The notes beneath the pieces were generated by a model that had not been told where the DNA came from, did not search any database, and was given only the letters and a program-made list of their open reading frames with translations. Position numbers and translations under genes: made by a program. From a virus: DNA of 33,919 nt. The stretch is from positions 1 to 33,919 of the IMG/VR virus record IMGVR_UViG_3300027770_000162; one strand, given 5' to 3'. Each line of letters opens with the position of its first letter. The stretch's first letter is position 1. This document shows, in pieces, positions 5,725 to 11,723 of this stretch.

Positions 5725-6456
5725 ATGGACCTTAAATCAATCCGCGTAAACGATACCATCTCTGCCCCGCGCATTGAGTTGTACGGCGTGGAGGGCATCG
5801 GCAAGACCACGTTTGCAGCCGGTGCGCCTAACCCGATCTTCATTCTCACCGAGGACGGGCTGGGCTCCTTGCCAGTACAGCACTTCCCCATCGCGACCAG
5901 CACAGACGATGTGATGAGCGCCATCGCCACGCTGTATCAGGAAGACCACAGCTTCGGCACGGTGGTGATCGACAGCCTTGATTGGCTGGAGGCCATCATT
6001 CAAGGCGAGATTGATACCAAGCATGACGCCAAAGACCTTGCTTACGGCAAGGGGGCGCTCATCGCTGCGGAGAAGTGGCGCGTCATACTGGAGGGCCTGA
6101 ACGCCCTGCGGCTTGAGCGCGGCATGGTGGTGATCCTTATTGCTCACACCACTATCAAGCGGTTCGATAGCCCGGAGGTTGAACCCTTCGACCGCTACCA
6201 GCCGAAACTACAGGAGCGTTCCAATGCTCTCGTGCGCGAATGGTGCGATGCCGTGCTGTTTGCGAACTACAAGACCATCGTCAAGCACGATGACGTTGGC
6301 TTCAACAAAACCACCAATCGGGGCATCTCGACGGGCGAACGTCTGCTCTATTGCAACGAGCGTCCGGCCTACATGGCGAAAAACCGCTATCAACTGCCCG
6401 ACAGCATCCCGCTGTCATGGGAAGCCTTCGAAAACGCAATCAGCAACAAGGATTAA
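5725..6456 (+). CDS. Sak4-like RecA-type ATPase (phage recombination)
   Basis: A 243-residue ATPase. Walker A is GVEGIGKTT (21-29) and Walker B is VVIDSLDW (80-87), followed by VILIAHTTIKRF, as in the RecA-core Sak4/AAA_24 group. Sak4 proteins are minimal RecA-like annealing or recombination proteins that work with a phage single-strand-binding protein. The next gene encodes exactly the DUF669-type partner usually found beside them. No separate helicase or exonuclease domain is present. The start directly follows the previous stop, so expression is coupled. Confidence 0.75.
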   Translation: MDLKSIRVNDTISAPRIELYGVEGIGKTTFAAGAPNPIFILTEDGLGSLPVQHFPIATSTDDVMSAIATLYQEDHSFGTVVIDSLDWLEAIIQGEIDTKHDAKDLAYGKGALIAAEKWRVILEGLNALRLERGMVVILIAHTTIKRFDSPEVEPFDRYQPKLQERSNALVREWCDAVLFANYKTIVKHDDVGFNKTTNRGISTGERLLYCNERPAYMAKNRYQLPDSIPLSWEAFENAISNKD

Positions 6457-6460
6457 ACCA

Positions 6461-6922
6461 ATGCCCACATTTGATTTTGATGTCAGCAGCTACGTTGACG
6501 ACCGACCGACCTTCGAGCCTCTGGCCCCCGGCGAGTACACCGCGATGGTGTCCGCCTCAGACCTCAAGGACACGAAGGCTGGAAACGGCCAGTACATCGA
6601 ACTGGTGATCGACATTATCGACGGGCCTAGCGCCGGTCGCAAGATTTGGGAACGGCTGAACATCGTCAACCCGAACAAGCAAGCCGAAGACATCAGCCGC
6701 GCCGCCCTGAATAGGCTGCTGGTGGCCTGCGGTAAACCCGACGCCAAGGACACCGAAAGCATCCACGATGTGCCGTTCAAGCTCATTCTGGACATCGACC
6801 GGAAAGACCCGACGCGCAACAAGGTAATCACTTACAAGCCCGCTCAATCCCAGAGCGCGCCGCGCATGGTTACGAACTTCGCCGCCCCGGCTTCAGCCAC
6901 GAAGAAGGCTTGGGAAAAGTAG
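6461..6922 (+). CDS. DUF669-type single-strand DNA-binding-like protein
   Basis: A 153-residue protein with the DUF669 pattern: a beta-rich N-terminus (FEPLAPGEYTAMVSASDLKDTK), a core with GRKIWERLNIVNPNKQAE, and an LNRLLVACG helix. DUF669 proteins accompany Sak4 ATPases in many phages and are thought to be OB-fold-like single-strand DNA-binding partners. The C-terminus (from about residue 125) is low in complexity and Ala/Pro/Lys-rich rather than strongly acidic, so it lacks a typical SSB tail. It starts 4 bases after the Sak4 gene. Confidence 0.7.
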   Translation: MPTFDFDVSSYVDDRPTFEPLAPGEYTAMVSASDLKDTKAGNGQYIELVIDIIDGPSAGRKIWERLNIVNPNKQAEDISRAALNRLLVACGKPDAKDTESIHDVPFKLILDIDRKDPTRNKVITYKPAQSQSAPRMVTNFAAPASATKKAWEK

Positions 6923-6924
6923 TC

Positions 6925-7893
6925 ATGCCACAAGTGCCCGATCCGATTCACACCACGAAAAGCAGGATATTCGACTGGTACTCTGCCCAGTCGGACGACC
7001 ACCGCGAACACATGGGCGCGAGTTTGATCGGGCACCACTGTGACCGCTATGTCTGGCTGAACTTCCACTGGGCGGTGCAGCCGCACTTTGCCGGTCGCAT
7101 CAAGCGCCTGTTTGGCACCGGCAAGCGTGAGGAGTCCCGTGTCTATGAGGAACTGCGTGCTATAGGCGTGGACCTACATACCGACGATGACGGCAAGCAG
7201 ATTGAGTGCCGCGACGAGTCAGGCCACTTCGGCGGTTCCGTCGATGGCATAGGCCAAGGCTTTCCTGAAGCGCCTAAGTCGTGGGCGGTGCTGGAAGTCA
7301 AAACGATGAGCGACAAGGCTTTTGGAGAGCTTATCAAGACTGGCGTTTACGAAGTTAAGCCACAGCATTACGCCCAGATGCAAAGCTATATGGGCCTGCT
7401 CAAGATCGACCGCGCCTTGTATTTTGCAGTCAACAAAAACACCGACGAGCTGCACACCGAATGGGTTCACTTCGATCCCAAGGAGTACGCCAAGATTGTC
7501 GAGCGCAAAGATCGGCTGATTGCCGCCAAAACGCCTCCGATTAAATTGAGCGAAGACCCGACCTACTGGCAGTGCAAGATGTGCGATATGTACAAGTTCT
7601 GCCACCACGGAGCTGCGCCAGAAACCAATTGCCGCACTTGCGTGTCAGCCATGCCCTATGCCGGTGGCCTGTGGCGTTGCTCGCATCATGGCCGCTCGTT
7701 GACTGGGAACGAGCAGCGTGTTGGATGCAGTTTGCATACGCCCCTGCTTGTGGCCCCGCCAGAGCTTGCTGAGGCCCCTTCGCCGGTCAAGATGATGGCG
7801 AGGAGCCGCTACGTTAAAGCGCCTGTCAGCAAGGCTCCTAAAGAGCCGTACACTGGGCCGGTGCCGTTTGATGACGAAATCCCTTTTGATTAG
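6925..7893 (+). CDS. Cas4-like PD-(D/E)XK exonuclease with extra cysteine-rich tail
   Basis: A 322-residue nuclease. The PD-(D/E)XK core shows GSVDGIG (D107), LEVKT (E124, K126) and QMQSYMG (151-157), the QxxxY-type motif of Cas4/AddB/RecB nucleases. Four cysteines in the Cas4 iron-sulphur arrangement are present: C39 near the N-terminus and C217, C220, C226 after the core. A second cluster (C236, C239, C252, H254, C268) and a disordered Pro/Lys-rich tail ending PFDDEIPFD are additions. In phages such enzymes process DNA ends for recombination with Sak4 and SSB partners. The ATG at 6925 lies 2 bases after the previous stop; an in-frame start at 6910 is also possible. Confidence 0.75.
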   Translation: MPQVPDPIHTTKSRIFDWYSAQSDDHREHMGASLIGHHCDRYVWLNFHWAVQPHFAGRIKRLFGTGKREESRVYEELRAIGVDLHTDDDGKQIECRDESGHFGGSVDGIGQGFPEAPKSWAVLEVKTMSDKAFGELIKTGVYEVKPQHYAQMQSYMGLLKIDRALYFAVNKNTDELHTEWVHFDPKEYAKIVERKDRLIAAKTPPIKLSEDPTYWQCKMCDMYKFCHHGAAPETNCRTCVSAMPYAGGLWRCSHHGRSLTGNEQRVGCSLHTPLLVAPPELAEAPSPVKMMARSRYVKAPVSKAPKEPYTGPVPFDDEIPFD

Positions 7894-7910
7894 GTGGAAG
7901 CTGTCCACCT
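7892..7910 (+). other. 7-bp perfect hairpin between nuclease genes
   Basis: AGGTGGA (7892-7898) pairs with TCCACCT (7904-7910) around AGCTG. It begins within the stop codon of the Cas4-like gene and is followed by TAAAAACAC, not a T-run. It is probably an mRNA processing or attenuation element, or an operator given its AGGT/ACCT ends. Confidence 0.45.
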
Positions 7911-7934
7911 TAAAAACACACAAAGGAACAACCA

Positions 7935-8264
7935 ATGACCGGCAGAATGTCCCGCAACAAAGGCGCTCGCGGCGAGAACGAGCTTGCCGCCCTCCTGACA
8001 GACGAGTTGGGAACGGTCGTCAAGCGCAAGCTGGGTCAGGCGCGTAACGGTGAGGATGACATTGAGGTTGGCAAGTTCCGTATCGAGGTCAAGCGCCGCG
8101 AAACGCTGGCCGTGATGCAGTGGGTCAGGCAGATTGAAGCCTGTACGCCCGCAAGCCAAGTGCCACTGGTAGTGTTTAGGCAGAACGGTCAGGAGTGGCG
8201 CGTTGTGCTGCGCCTGAAGGACTTCATTCCAATGATGCGAGAGGAACTGTGTGATGGAAGTTAA
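7935..8264 (+). CDS. Hjc-like resolvase / small PD-(D/E)XK nuclease
   Basis: A 109-residue protein that matches the archaeal Hjc / phage small-resolvase pattern: RNKGARGENELAALL at the N-terminus (E14), GEDDIE (D41-D42), then IEVKRRE (E51, K53) and WVRQIEA. These are the acids and lysine of the PD-(D/E)XK core. The likely role is cleaving branched DNA during replication, recombination or packaging. It starts after AAAGGAAC at the usual spacing and overlaps the next gene by 11 bases. Confidence 0.7.
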   Translation: MTGRMSRNKGARGENELAALLTDELGTVVKRKLGQARNGEDDIEVGKFRIEVKRRETLAVMQWVRQIEACTPASQVPLVVFRQNGQEWRVVLRLKDFIPMMREELCDGS

Positions 8265-8514
8265 GATTGATACCTACAAGCCGCCGCGCGGGTCAGCCGT
8301 GCATGGCTATTCGATTTACGACGACGACAAAAAGTTGCTTGCGTCTGGCAGCGGCTTCGTGACGCAAGCCTATCTGGATCAGGCCATCGCTATGCGTCTG
8401 CGGGCGCTGAAGGGGCTGCGGCCCCTGCGCCCCGGTTCCAAGGAGGCGTCACCGCACTCGATGGCCCTCATTGAAAGGTGGAATGATGAGATTTATGGTA
8501 GGGTAAGCAAATGA
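8254..8514 (+). CDS. Hypothetical protein (86 aa)
   Basis: An 86-residue protein starting MEVKIDTYKPPRGSAVHGYS. The first part looks beta-rich (YSIYDDDKKLLASGSGF) and is followed by a helix (TQAYLDQAIAMRLRALKGL) and a Pro-rich linker. No family recognised. Its start overlaps the end of the Hjc-like gene and its stop overlaps the next start (ATGA), so it is a coupled member of the operon. Confidence 0.6.
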   Translation: MEVKIDTYKPPRGSAVHGYSIYDDDKKLLASGSGFVTQAYLDQAIAMRLRALKGLRPLRPGSKEASPHSMALIERWNDEIYGRVSK

Positions 8515-8696
8515 ACATCCGTGACGCACTCCTGCCTTGGCTGACCATCAGCAAGCTGCGAGACGAACTGTCGGGCCTTCATGCTACGGCCCAGTATCTG
8601 CAATCGCTGCTCGACGAGGCCCGCGCCCAGATCGCAAAGATGGACGGCGACGGTGATGGCCGTATTGGCGGCAGCAAGAAGCGGGTGAAGTCATGA
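8511..8696 (+). CDS. Small coiled-coil protein with calcium-loop-like C-terminal tag
   Basis: A 61-residue protein with a helical body (LTISKLRDELSGLHATAQYL, then SLLDEARAQIAK) ending in MDGDGDGRIGGSKKRVKS. The D-x-D-x-D-G-x-I-G string is the core of an EF-hand or dockerin calcium loop, here only one loop at a basic C-terminus. The same tag ends the micro-protein at 9675-9776. It is coupled at both ends by ATGA overlaps. Its function is unknown; similar Asp/Gly-rich tags occur on small phage proteins. Confidence 0.6.
   Translation: MNIRDALLPWLTISKLRDELSGLHATAQYLQSLLDEARAQIAKMDGDGDGRIGGSKKRVKS
8641..8672 (+). repeat. Direct repeat, left copy (calcium-loop tag)
   Basis: This copy encodes the Asp/Gly tag of the 8511-8696 gene and matches 9721-9752 at 30 of 32 bases. 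Identity drops sharply after the repeat, where even the shared Ser is encoded by a different codon type (AGC against TCA). Confidence 0.7.
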
Positions 8697-8752
8697 CCGA
8701 AGCAGACCAAGCCCTCTCCGACGCCACCCGCATCGAGGACCCCGCGAAATGA
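8693..8752 (+). CDS. 19-residue micro-ORF chained by ATGA overlaps
   Basis: This frame encodes MTEADQALSDATRIEDPAK. Its ATG overlaps the stop of the preceding gene (ATGA) and its own TGA overlaps the ATG of the PAPS-reductase-like gene, the same coupling used elsewhere in this operon. It may be a real acidic micro-protein, or merely a short frame that carries ribosomes to the next gene. Its size forbids family assignment. Confidence 0.4.
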   Translation: MTEADQALSDATRIEDPAK

Positions 8753-9678
8753 CGCCACTGAGTGATGTAACGCTAGACGAAATGGCTGACCGCCTTCTGA
8801 TAAGTTTTTCTGGTGGAGAAACCAGCGCGTATATGACGCGGTGGATTATGCAAAATTGGCGTGAGAGGTACGATGACATCCTTGTTGTGTTCGCCAACAC
8901 AGGTCAGGAGAACGAGCAAACGCTGGAGTTTGTTCACGCCTGCGATGTGGCGTTTGGGTTTGGCACCCGCTGGATAGAGGCGGTGCAATACCCCGGAGAG
9001 CGTAAATCTTCCGGCTTCAAGATTGTGAACTTCGACACGGCCAATCGGGAGGGGGCGCCTTTTGAAGCGTCCATTAAAAAATACGGCATCCCAAACCAAA
9101 AGTTCAAGGACTGCACACGAGGGCTAAAGCAAAAGCCAATCGAAGCCTTCGCGCGGTCCTATGGTTGGGAAAACGGCTCCTACGATCTGGCGATAGGCAT
9201 ACGCGCCGACGAAATAGACCGGGTGTCGGTCAGGGCCTCTGAGCGCCGCATCGTTTACCCTTTGGCGTTTGAACACCCGATGACCAAACCAAAAATAAAT
9301 AGCTGGTGGGCTGACCAGACGTTCCGTTTGGAGTTGAAAGGGTATCAAGGCAACTGCAAATGGTGCTGGAAAAAATCGCTCCGCAAACACCTCACAATCA
9401 TAGCGGAAAACCCAGCGGCCTATGACTTTCCTCGCCGTATGGAGGAAAGATATGGTCTTGTAGGACCTGAGTTTTTGAGAGACCCGCCCTTACCGGCGGG
9501 CTATAAGCGCACATTTTTTAGGGGCAACAAATCGGTTGAGGATTTATTTGCCGAATACGAAACCAAAAAAGGCACGTTTGTTCCCGCTCACGACGACGCA
9601 ATCGTTTTCGATGCCGACCTAGATATGGGTGCCGGGTGCGAGGAAAGCTGCGAAGTTTTTGGGGAAGACGACCAATGA
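8749..9678 (+). CDS. PAPS-reductase-like / N-type ATP pyrophosphatase family protein
   Basis: A 309-residue protein with the PP-loop SGGETS (21-26) after a LLISF strand, then VVFANTGQENEQTL, the typical second strand of phosphoadenosine phosphosulfate reductase-like enzymes. Later come FKDCTRGLKQKP, IGIRADEIDR and a CKWC pair (GNCKWCWKKS), possibly a metal or iron-sulphur ligand. Phage members of this family are widespread and their reactions mostly unproved; proposed roles include sulphur or nucleotide chemistry on DNA or tRNA. No other phosphorothioation genes are present here. The gene is bracketed by the two 32-bp direct repeats at 8641-8672 and 9721-9752. Confidence 0.75.
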   Translation: MTPLSDVTLDEMADRLLISFSGGETSAYMTRWIMQNWRERYDDILVVFANTGQENEQTLEFVHACDVAFGFGTRWIEAVQYPGERKSSGFKIVNFDTANREGAPFEASIKKYGIPNQKFKDCTRGLKQKPIEAFARSYGWENGSYDLAIGIRADEIDRVSVRASERRIVYPLAFEHPMTKPKINSWWADQTFRLELKGYQGNCKWCWKKSLRKHLTIIAENPAAYDFPRRMEERYGLVGPEFLRDPPLPAGYKRTFFRGNKSVEDLFAEYETKKGTFVPAHDDAIVFDADLDMGAGCEESCEVFGEDDQ

Positions 9679-9776
9679 CCTCGCAACGCGACTTCATCGA
9701 ATACATCACCGGCCTAGCAATGGATGGCGACGGTGATGGCCGAATTGGCGGCTCAAAGAAAAAGGTGACGAAATGA
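9675..9776 (+). CDS. 33-residue protein with calcium-loop-like tag
   Basis: This 33-residue protein starts MTSQRDFIEYITGLA and then carries MDGDGDGRIGGSKKKVTK, nearly the same C-terminal tag as the 8511-8696 protein. The ATG overlaps the stop of the PAPS-reductase-like gene and the stop overlaps the start of the next gene (both ATGA). The frame is fully used, supporting real translation. It may be a decayed or duplicated relative of the upstream tagged protein. Confidence 0.55.
   Translation: MTSQRDFIEYITGLAMDGDGDGRIGGSKKKVTK
9721..9752 (+). repeat. Direct repeat, right copy (calcium-loop tag)
   Basis: It matches 8641-8672 at 30 of 32 bases, in the same orientation and same reading register, exactly 1080 bp downstream. 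The pair brackets the PAPS-reductase-like gene. Confidence 0.7.
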
Positions 9777-10342
9777 AACTGTACATCGCCATTGCGGCCC
9801 TGCTGCTGCCGGTCGCCCCGGCTCGCGCCGACAACACGTTCGTGTTCTGCCACCAGCCGTTCGCTTTGTGCGCCGCCTCTGGGGCCGCGCTTACGGGTAA
9901 GCAGATCGCGGTTAACGCCGCCAACGGCACGGTCGTCATGTACCCAGAGGCCGTGGCCGTCTGCCCTGTCCTGCACGGCCCGTCTGTGGCGGATGTTACC
10001 GGCGGCAACATGAAAGGCTCCTGCACCCAACCGGGTCCAAACCAAGTCTGGTCGCTGTATCAGGTGCGGGAGAAGTTCGCTCAGGCCCCAACGTGGAAGC
10101 GCAACACGCCAGCCGTCCCGCGCACGTTCGTGACCGGGGGCACCCCGACCACTAGCATCAGCAATATGTTCTCGTTTGCTTGCACCAAGACCAAGCGGGC
10201 GCGTTTGTTTGGCCCGATGCTGGCTAACTGCTACGGCCCGGTCAGCGAGGATGTACAGGGCGCTCCGATAGCCGTGGGGACCAAAGTCGTCACCCAAGCC
10301 CCGGTTGGCGCTACCTACCCAATAGGCGGCCCTGTGCCATGA
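9773..10342 (+). CDS. Putative secreted cysteine-containing protein (189 aa)
   Basis: A 189-residue protein with a clear Sec signal peptide: MK, a hydrophobic core (LYIAIAALLLPVAP) and an A-R-A cleavage site before D20. The mature part has several cysteines (FCHQPFALC, AVCPV, SCTQ, FACTK, NCYG) that could form disulphides in the periplasm, and a beta-rich Pro/Gly/Thr-rich composition. No family recognised. Export of a phage early/middle gene product could alter the envelope, for example in superinfection exclusion, or act in lysis, but that is inference. Start and stop are in ATGA overlaps. Confidence 0.65.
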   Translation: MKLYIAIAALLLPVAPARADNTFVFCHQPFALCAASGAALTGKQIAVNAANGTVVMYPEAVAVCPVLHGPSVADVTGGNMKGSCTQPGPNQVWSLYQVREKFAQAPTWKRNTPAVPRTFVTGGTPTTSISNMFSFACTKTKRARLFGPMLANCYGPVSEDVQGAPIAVGTKVVTQAPVGATYPIGGPVP

Positions 10343-10737
10343 AATACGGACCAGAAACCGCCACCGTCGAGGCGTTCCTGCGCCACCTTAAGGCGATGAC
10401 GCCGGAGCAATGGGATGCCACACGGGCTGCCGCAGGGGATGCCGCAGGGGGTTGGGAAGCCGCAGGGCTTGCCGCGCGGGATGCCGCATGGAGTGCCGCA
10501 GGAATTGCCGCACGGGGCGGCGCGGGAGCTGCCACACGCGAAGCCGTAGGCGGTGCCGTACTAGATGCTGCATGGGATGCCACATGGGATATTATGTGGC
10601 TTACCGCATGGGACGCTGCCAATGAAATCCAAGGCGCGGCTCTGATGCGCGAACGCGGCCAGCCGTTCTTCTTCCTGCCGATGTTTGGGTTTGCTGACCC
10701 GGAAGCGGTGGTTAGCGCATCCCGTTCCGCAGGGTAG
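10339..10737 (+). CDS. Ala/Trp-rich degenerate repeat protein (132 aa)
   Basis: Residues 25-95 consist of degenerate short repeats of the type AARDAAWSAAGIAARGG and AAWDATWD, probably one long amphipathic helical array. The flanks are ordinary: KYGPETATVEAFLRHLKAMT at the front and FFFLPMFGFADPEAVV at the back. Proteins with such AAWDA repeats occur in many phages with no known function. The DNA is correspondingly repetitive (GCCGCAxGG units), so sequence errors or repeat-number variation are possible. It is the last plus-strand gene, and its final 26 bases overlap the convergent membrane-protein gene. Confidence 0.6.
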   Translation: MKYGPETATVEAFLRHLKAMTPEQWDATRAAAGDAAGGWEAAGLAARDAAWSAAGIAARGGAGAATREAVGGAVLDAAWDATWDIMWLTAWDAANEIQGAALMRERGQPFFFLPMFGFADPEAVVSASRSAG

Positions 10738-10870
10738 CCGCCAGCAGGGCGGTGACGGCCATCTGGGCAGCTTGCACGGCGGTAGCATCGCCGACCGCGT
10801 AGGCTGCTCCAGCGCCAATCACGGCCAGACCGGCAGTGACGTAGGTTTTCTTACCTTTGAGGAATCCCAT
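10712..10870 (-). CDS. Small holin-like membrane protein (52 aa)
   Basis: A 52-residue protein, MGFLKGKKTYVTAGLAVIGA at its start, with two hydrophobic segments (about 10-26 and 33-47) and the ending ATLRNGMR. This is the familiar phage pattern of a basic GKKTY N-terminus followed by a short membrane hairpin, often found beside endolysin genes. GGAGAAC precedes the ATG at good spacing. It lies 11 bases downstream of the endolysin gene, the last gene of the late operon. It may be a holin or antiholin. Its end overlaps the convergent plus-strand gene by 26 bases. Confidence 0.65.
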   Translation of the reverse strand: MGFLKGKKTYVTAGLAVIGAGAAYAVGDATAVQAAQMAVTALLAATLRNGMR

Positions 10871-10881
10871 AGCAGTTCTCC

Positions 10882-11346
10882 TTATGGATTGATGCCGGGG
10901 GTGTACGTCATCTTGCCGCCCACCACGCTGGCTGTCAGTTCTTGCTTACGGTTTCCAGCGGGCTTGTAAGAAACGTGGACCCAGCCGCTGTCGGGGACGC
11001 CGCGCTTATAACACTCTAGGATCAACTGGTCGTAGTCGAGGTTTGTTTCGATCCAGTTCGCCAGATCGCCATTGGCGACCCCGGCAATCTCAATGTCCGC
11101 CGCCTCGCCATTGCAGTGCTGGCTAGTAGCAGCCCCGCCAACGGCCTTGTTCAGCTTCTGGCCCCGGTACCCGCTATTGATCGTAATGGGCCTGCCATAG
11201 TGCGCCCTGATCGGCTCCAGCACCTTCTCACAGAGCAGGGTCAGGCGTGCCAAATGCGCGTCGGACGGCAGGTTGTCGATCCCCAAACGCTCGCCGGTCT
11301 GGGATTTGGTCAGTTCCTGAAGGGAGAAATGCTCACTTATTTTCAT
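10882..11346 (-). CDS. Peptidase M15-type endolysin
   Basis: A 154-residue protein of the M15 (VanY / L-Ala-D-Glu peptidase-like) family. It has KISEHFSLQEL at the N-terminus, INSGYRG (56-62), SQHCNGEAADIE giving zinc ligands H77 and D84, and GWVHVS giving H124. These are the HxxxxxxD and WxH signatures of the family, and the length is normal for the catalytic domain alone. It cleaves peptide bridges of the cell wall for host lysis. No signal peptide is visible, so release depends on a holin. It overlaps the upstream holin-like gene by 14 bases. Confidence 0.85.
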   Translation of the reverse strand: MKISEHFSLQELTKSQTGERLGIDNLPSDAHLARLTLLCEKVLEPIRAHYGRPITINSGYRGQKLNKAVGGAATSQHCNGEAADIEIAGVANGDLANWIETNLDYDQLILECYKRGVPDSGWVHVSYKPAGNRKQELTASVVGGKMTYTPGINP

Positions 11347-11539
11347 CTCTCATCGCCCTTCCGCCCAGAACCCCGACAAAAGCCCCTACAATCGTCTGAA
11401 ACGCGGGACCGAGAATCTTGAAGATTTCCGTATTGTCCACGCTTGGCTGGAACAGGCCGGACAGCAAGACGCCGATCACGGAAACCATGACCGCAGACAG
11501 GGTGCAGATTACGATTACGAGGACGAGGCGGTCCTTCAT
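11333..11539 (-). CDS. Holin-like membrane protein (68 aa)
   Basis: A 68-residue protein with a hydrophobic N-terminal segment (LVLVIVICTLSAVMVSVIGV), a polar loop (QPSVDNTEIFK) and a second hydrophobic stretch (FQTIVGAFVGVLGG) ending in charged RAMRDENK. Two membrane segments with a charged C-terminus next to an endolysin gene suggest a class II-type holin. ATG at 11539, 1 base after the previous stop, is used; a GTG at 11548 would add three residues. It overlaps the endolysin start by 14 bases. Confidence 0.65.
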   Translation of the reverse strand: MKDRLVLVIVICTLSAVMVSVIGVLLSGLFQPSVDNTEIFKILGPAFQTIVGAFVGVLGGRAMRDENK

Positions 11540-11540
11540 G

Positions 11541-11720
11541 TCAGACACGCATCTTCAGGACGATGCCCAGCAGCATCAGGAAGATAGCCCCCACGCCGCC
11601 CATGAGGGTGGCCTCCATGCGCCGCAAGCGGGCGTTAATGCCCGCGTAGCGTTCTGCACAAACGGCCTCGTGGGTGTTGAGTCGGGCGTCCACTTCGCGG
11701 GAATCTGGTTCTATGCTCAT
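11541..11720 (-). CDS. XhlA-like membrane-anchored coiled-coil protein (59 aa)
   Basis: A 59-residue protein with a charged helix (REVDARLNTHEAVCAERY, then INARLRRMEAT) followed by one C-terminal transmembrane segment (GGVGAIFLMLLGIVL) and basic KMRV. This is the layout of haemolysin XhlA-type phage proteins, which act in lysis or anchor partners at the membrane. It starts 3 bases after the upstream Ig-like gene. Together with the genes at 11333-11539 and 10712-10870 there are three candidate membrane lysis proteins. Confidence 0.65.
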   Translation of the reverse strand: MSIEPDSREVDARLNTHEAVCAERYAGINARLRRMEATLMGGVGAIFLMLLGIVLKMRV

Positions 11721-11723
11721 GGA

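Noticed and set aside
6925-7893. Cas4 as evidence of a CRISPR adaptation system
   Set aside because: Stand-alone Cas4-like nucleases next to Sak4-type genes are ordinary phage recombination genes; no cas1, cas2 or array is nearby.
8749-9678. DNA phosphorothioation (Dnd/Ssp) system
   Set aside because: Only a PAPS-reductase-like gene is present; no cysteine desulphurase, DndB/D/E-like or nicking partner was found, so the system call is unsupported.
10311-10622. Repetitive Ala/Ser/His-rich minus-strand frame
   Set aside because: It mirrors the Ala/Trp repeats of the plus-strand gene at 10339-10737, which has proper coupling to its neighbour.
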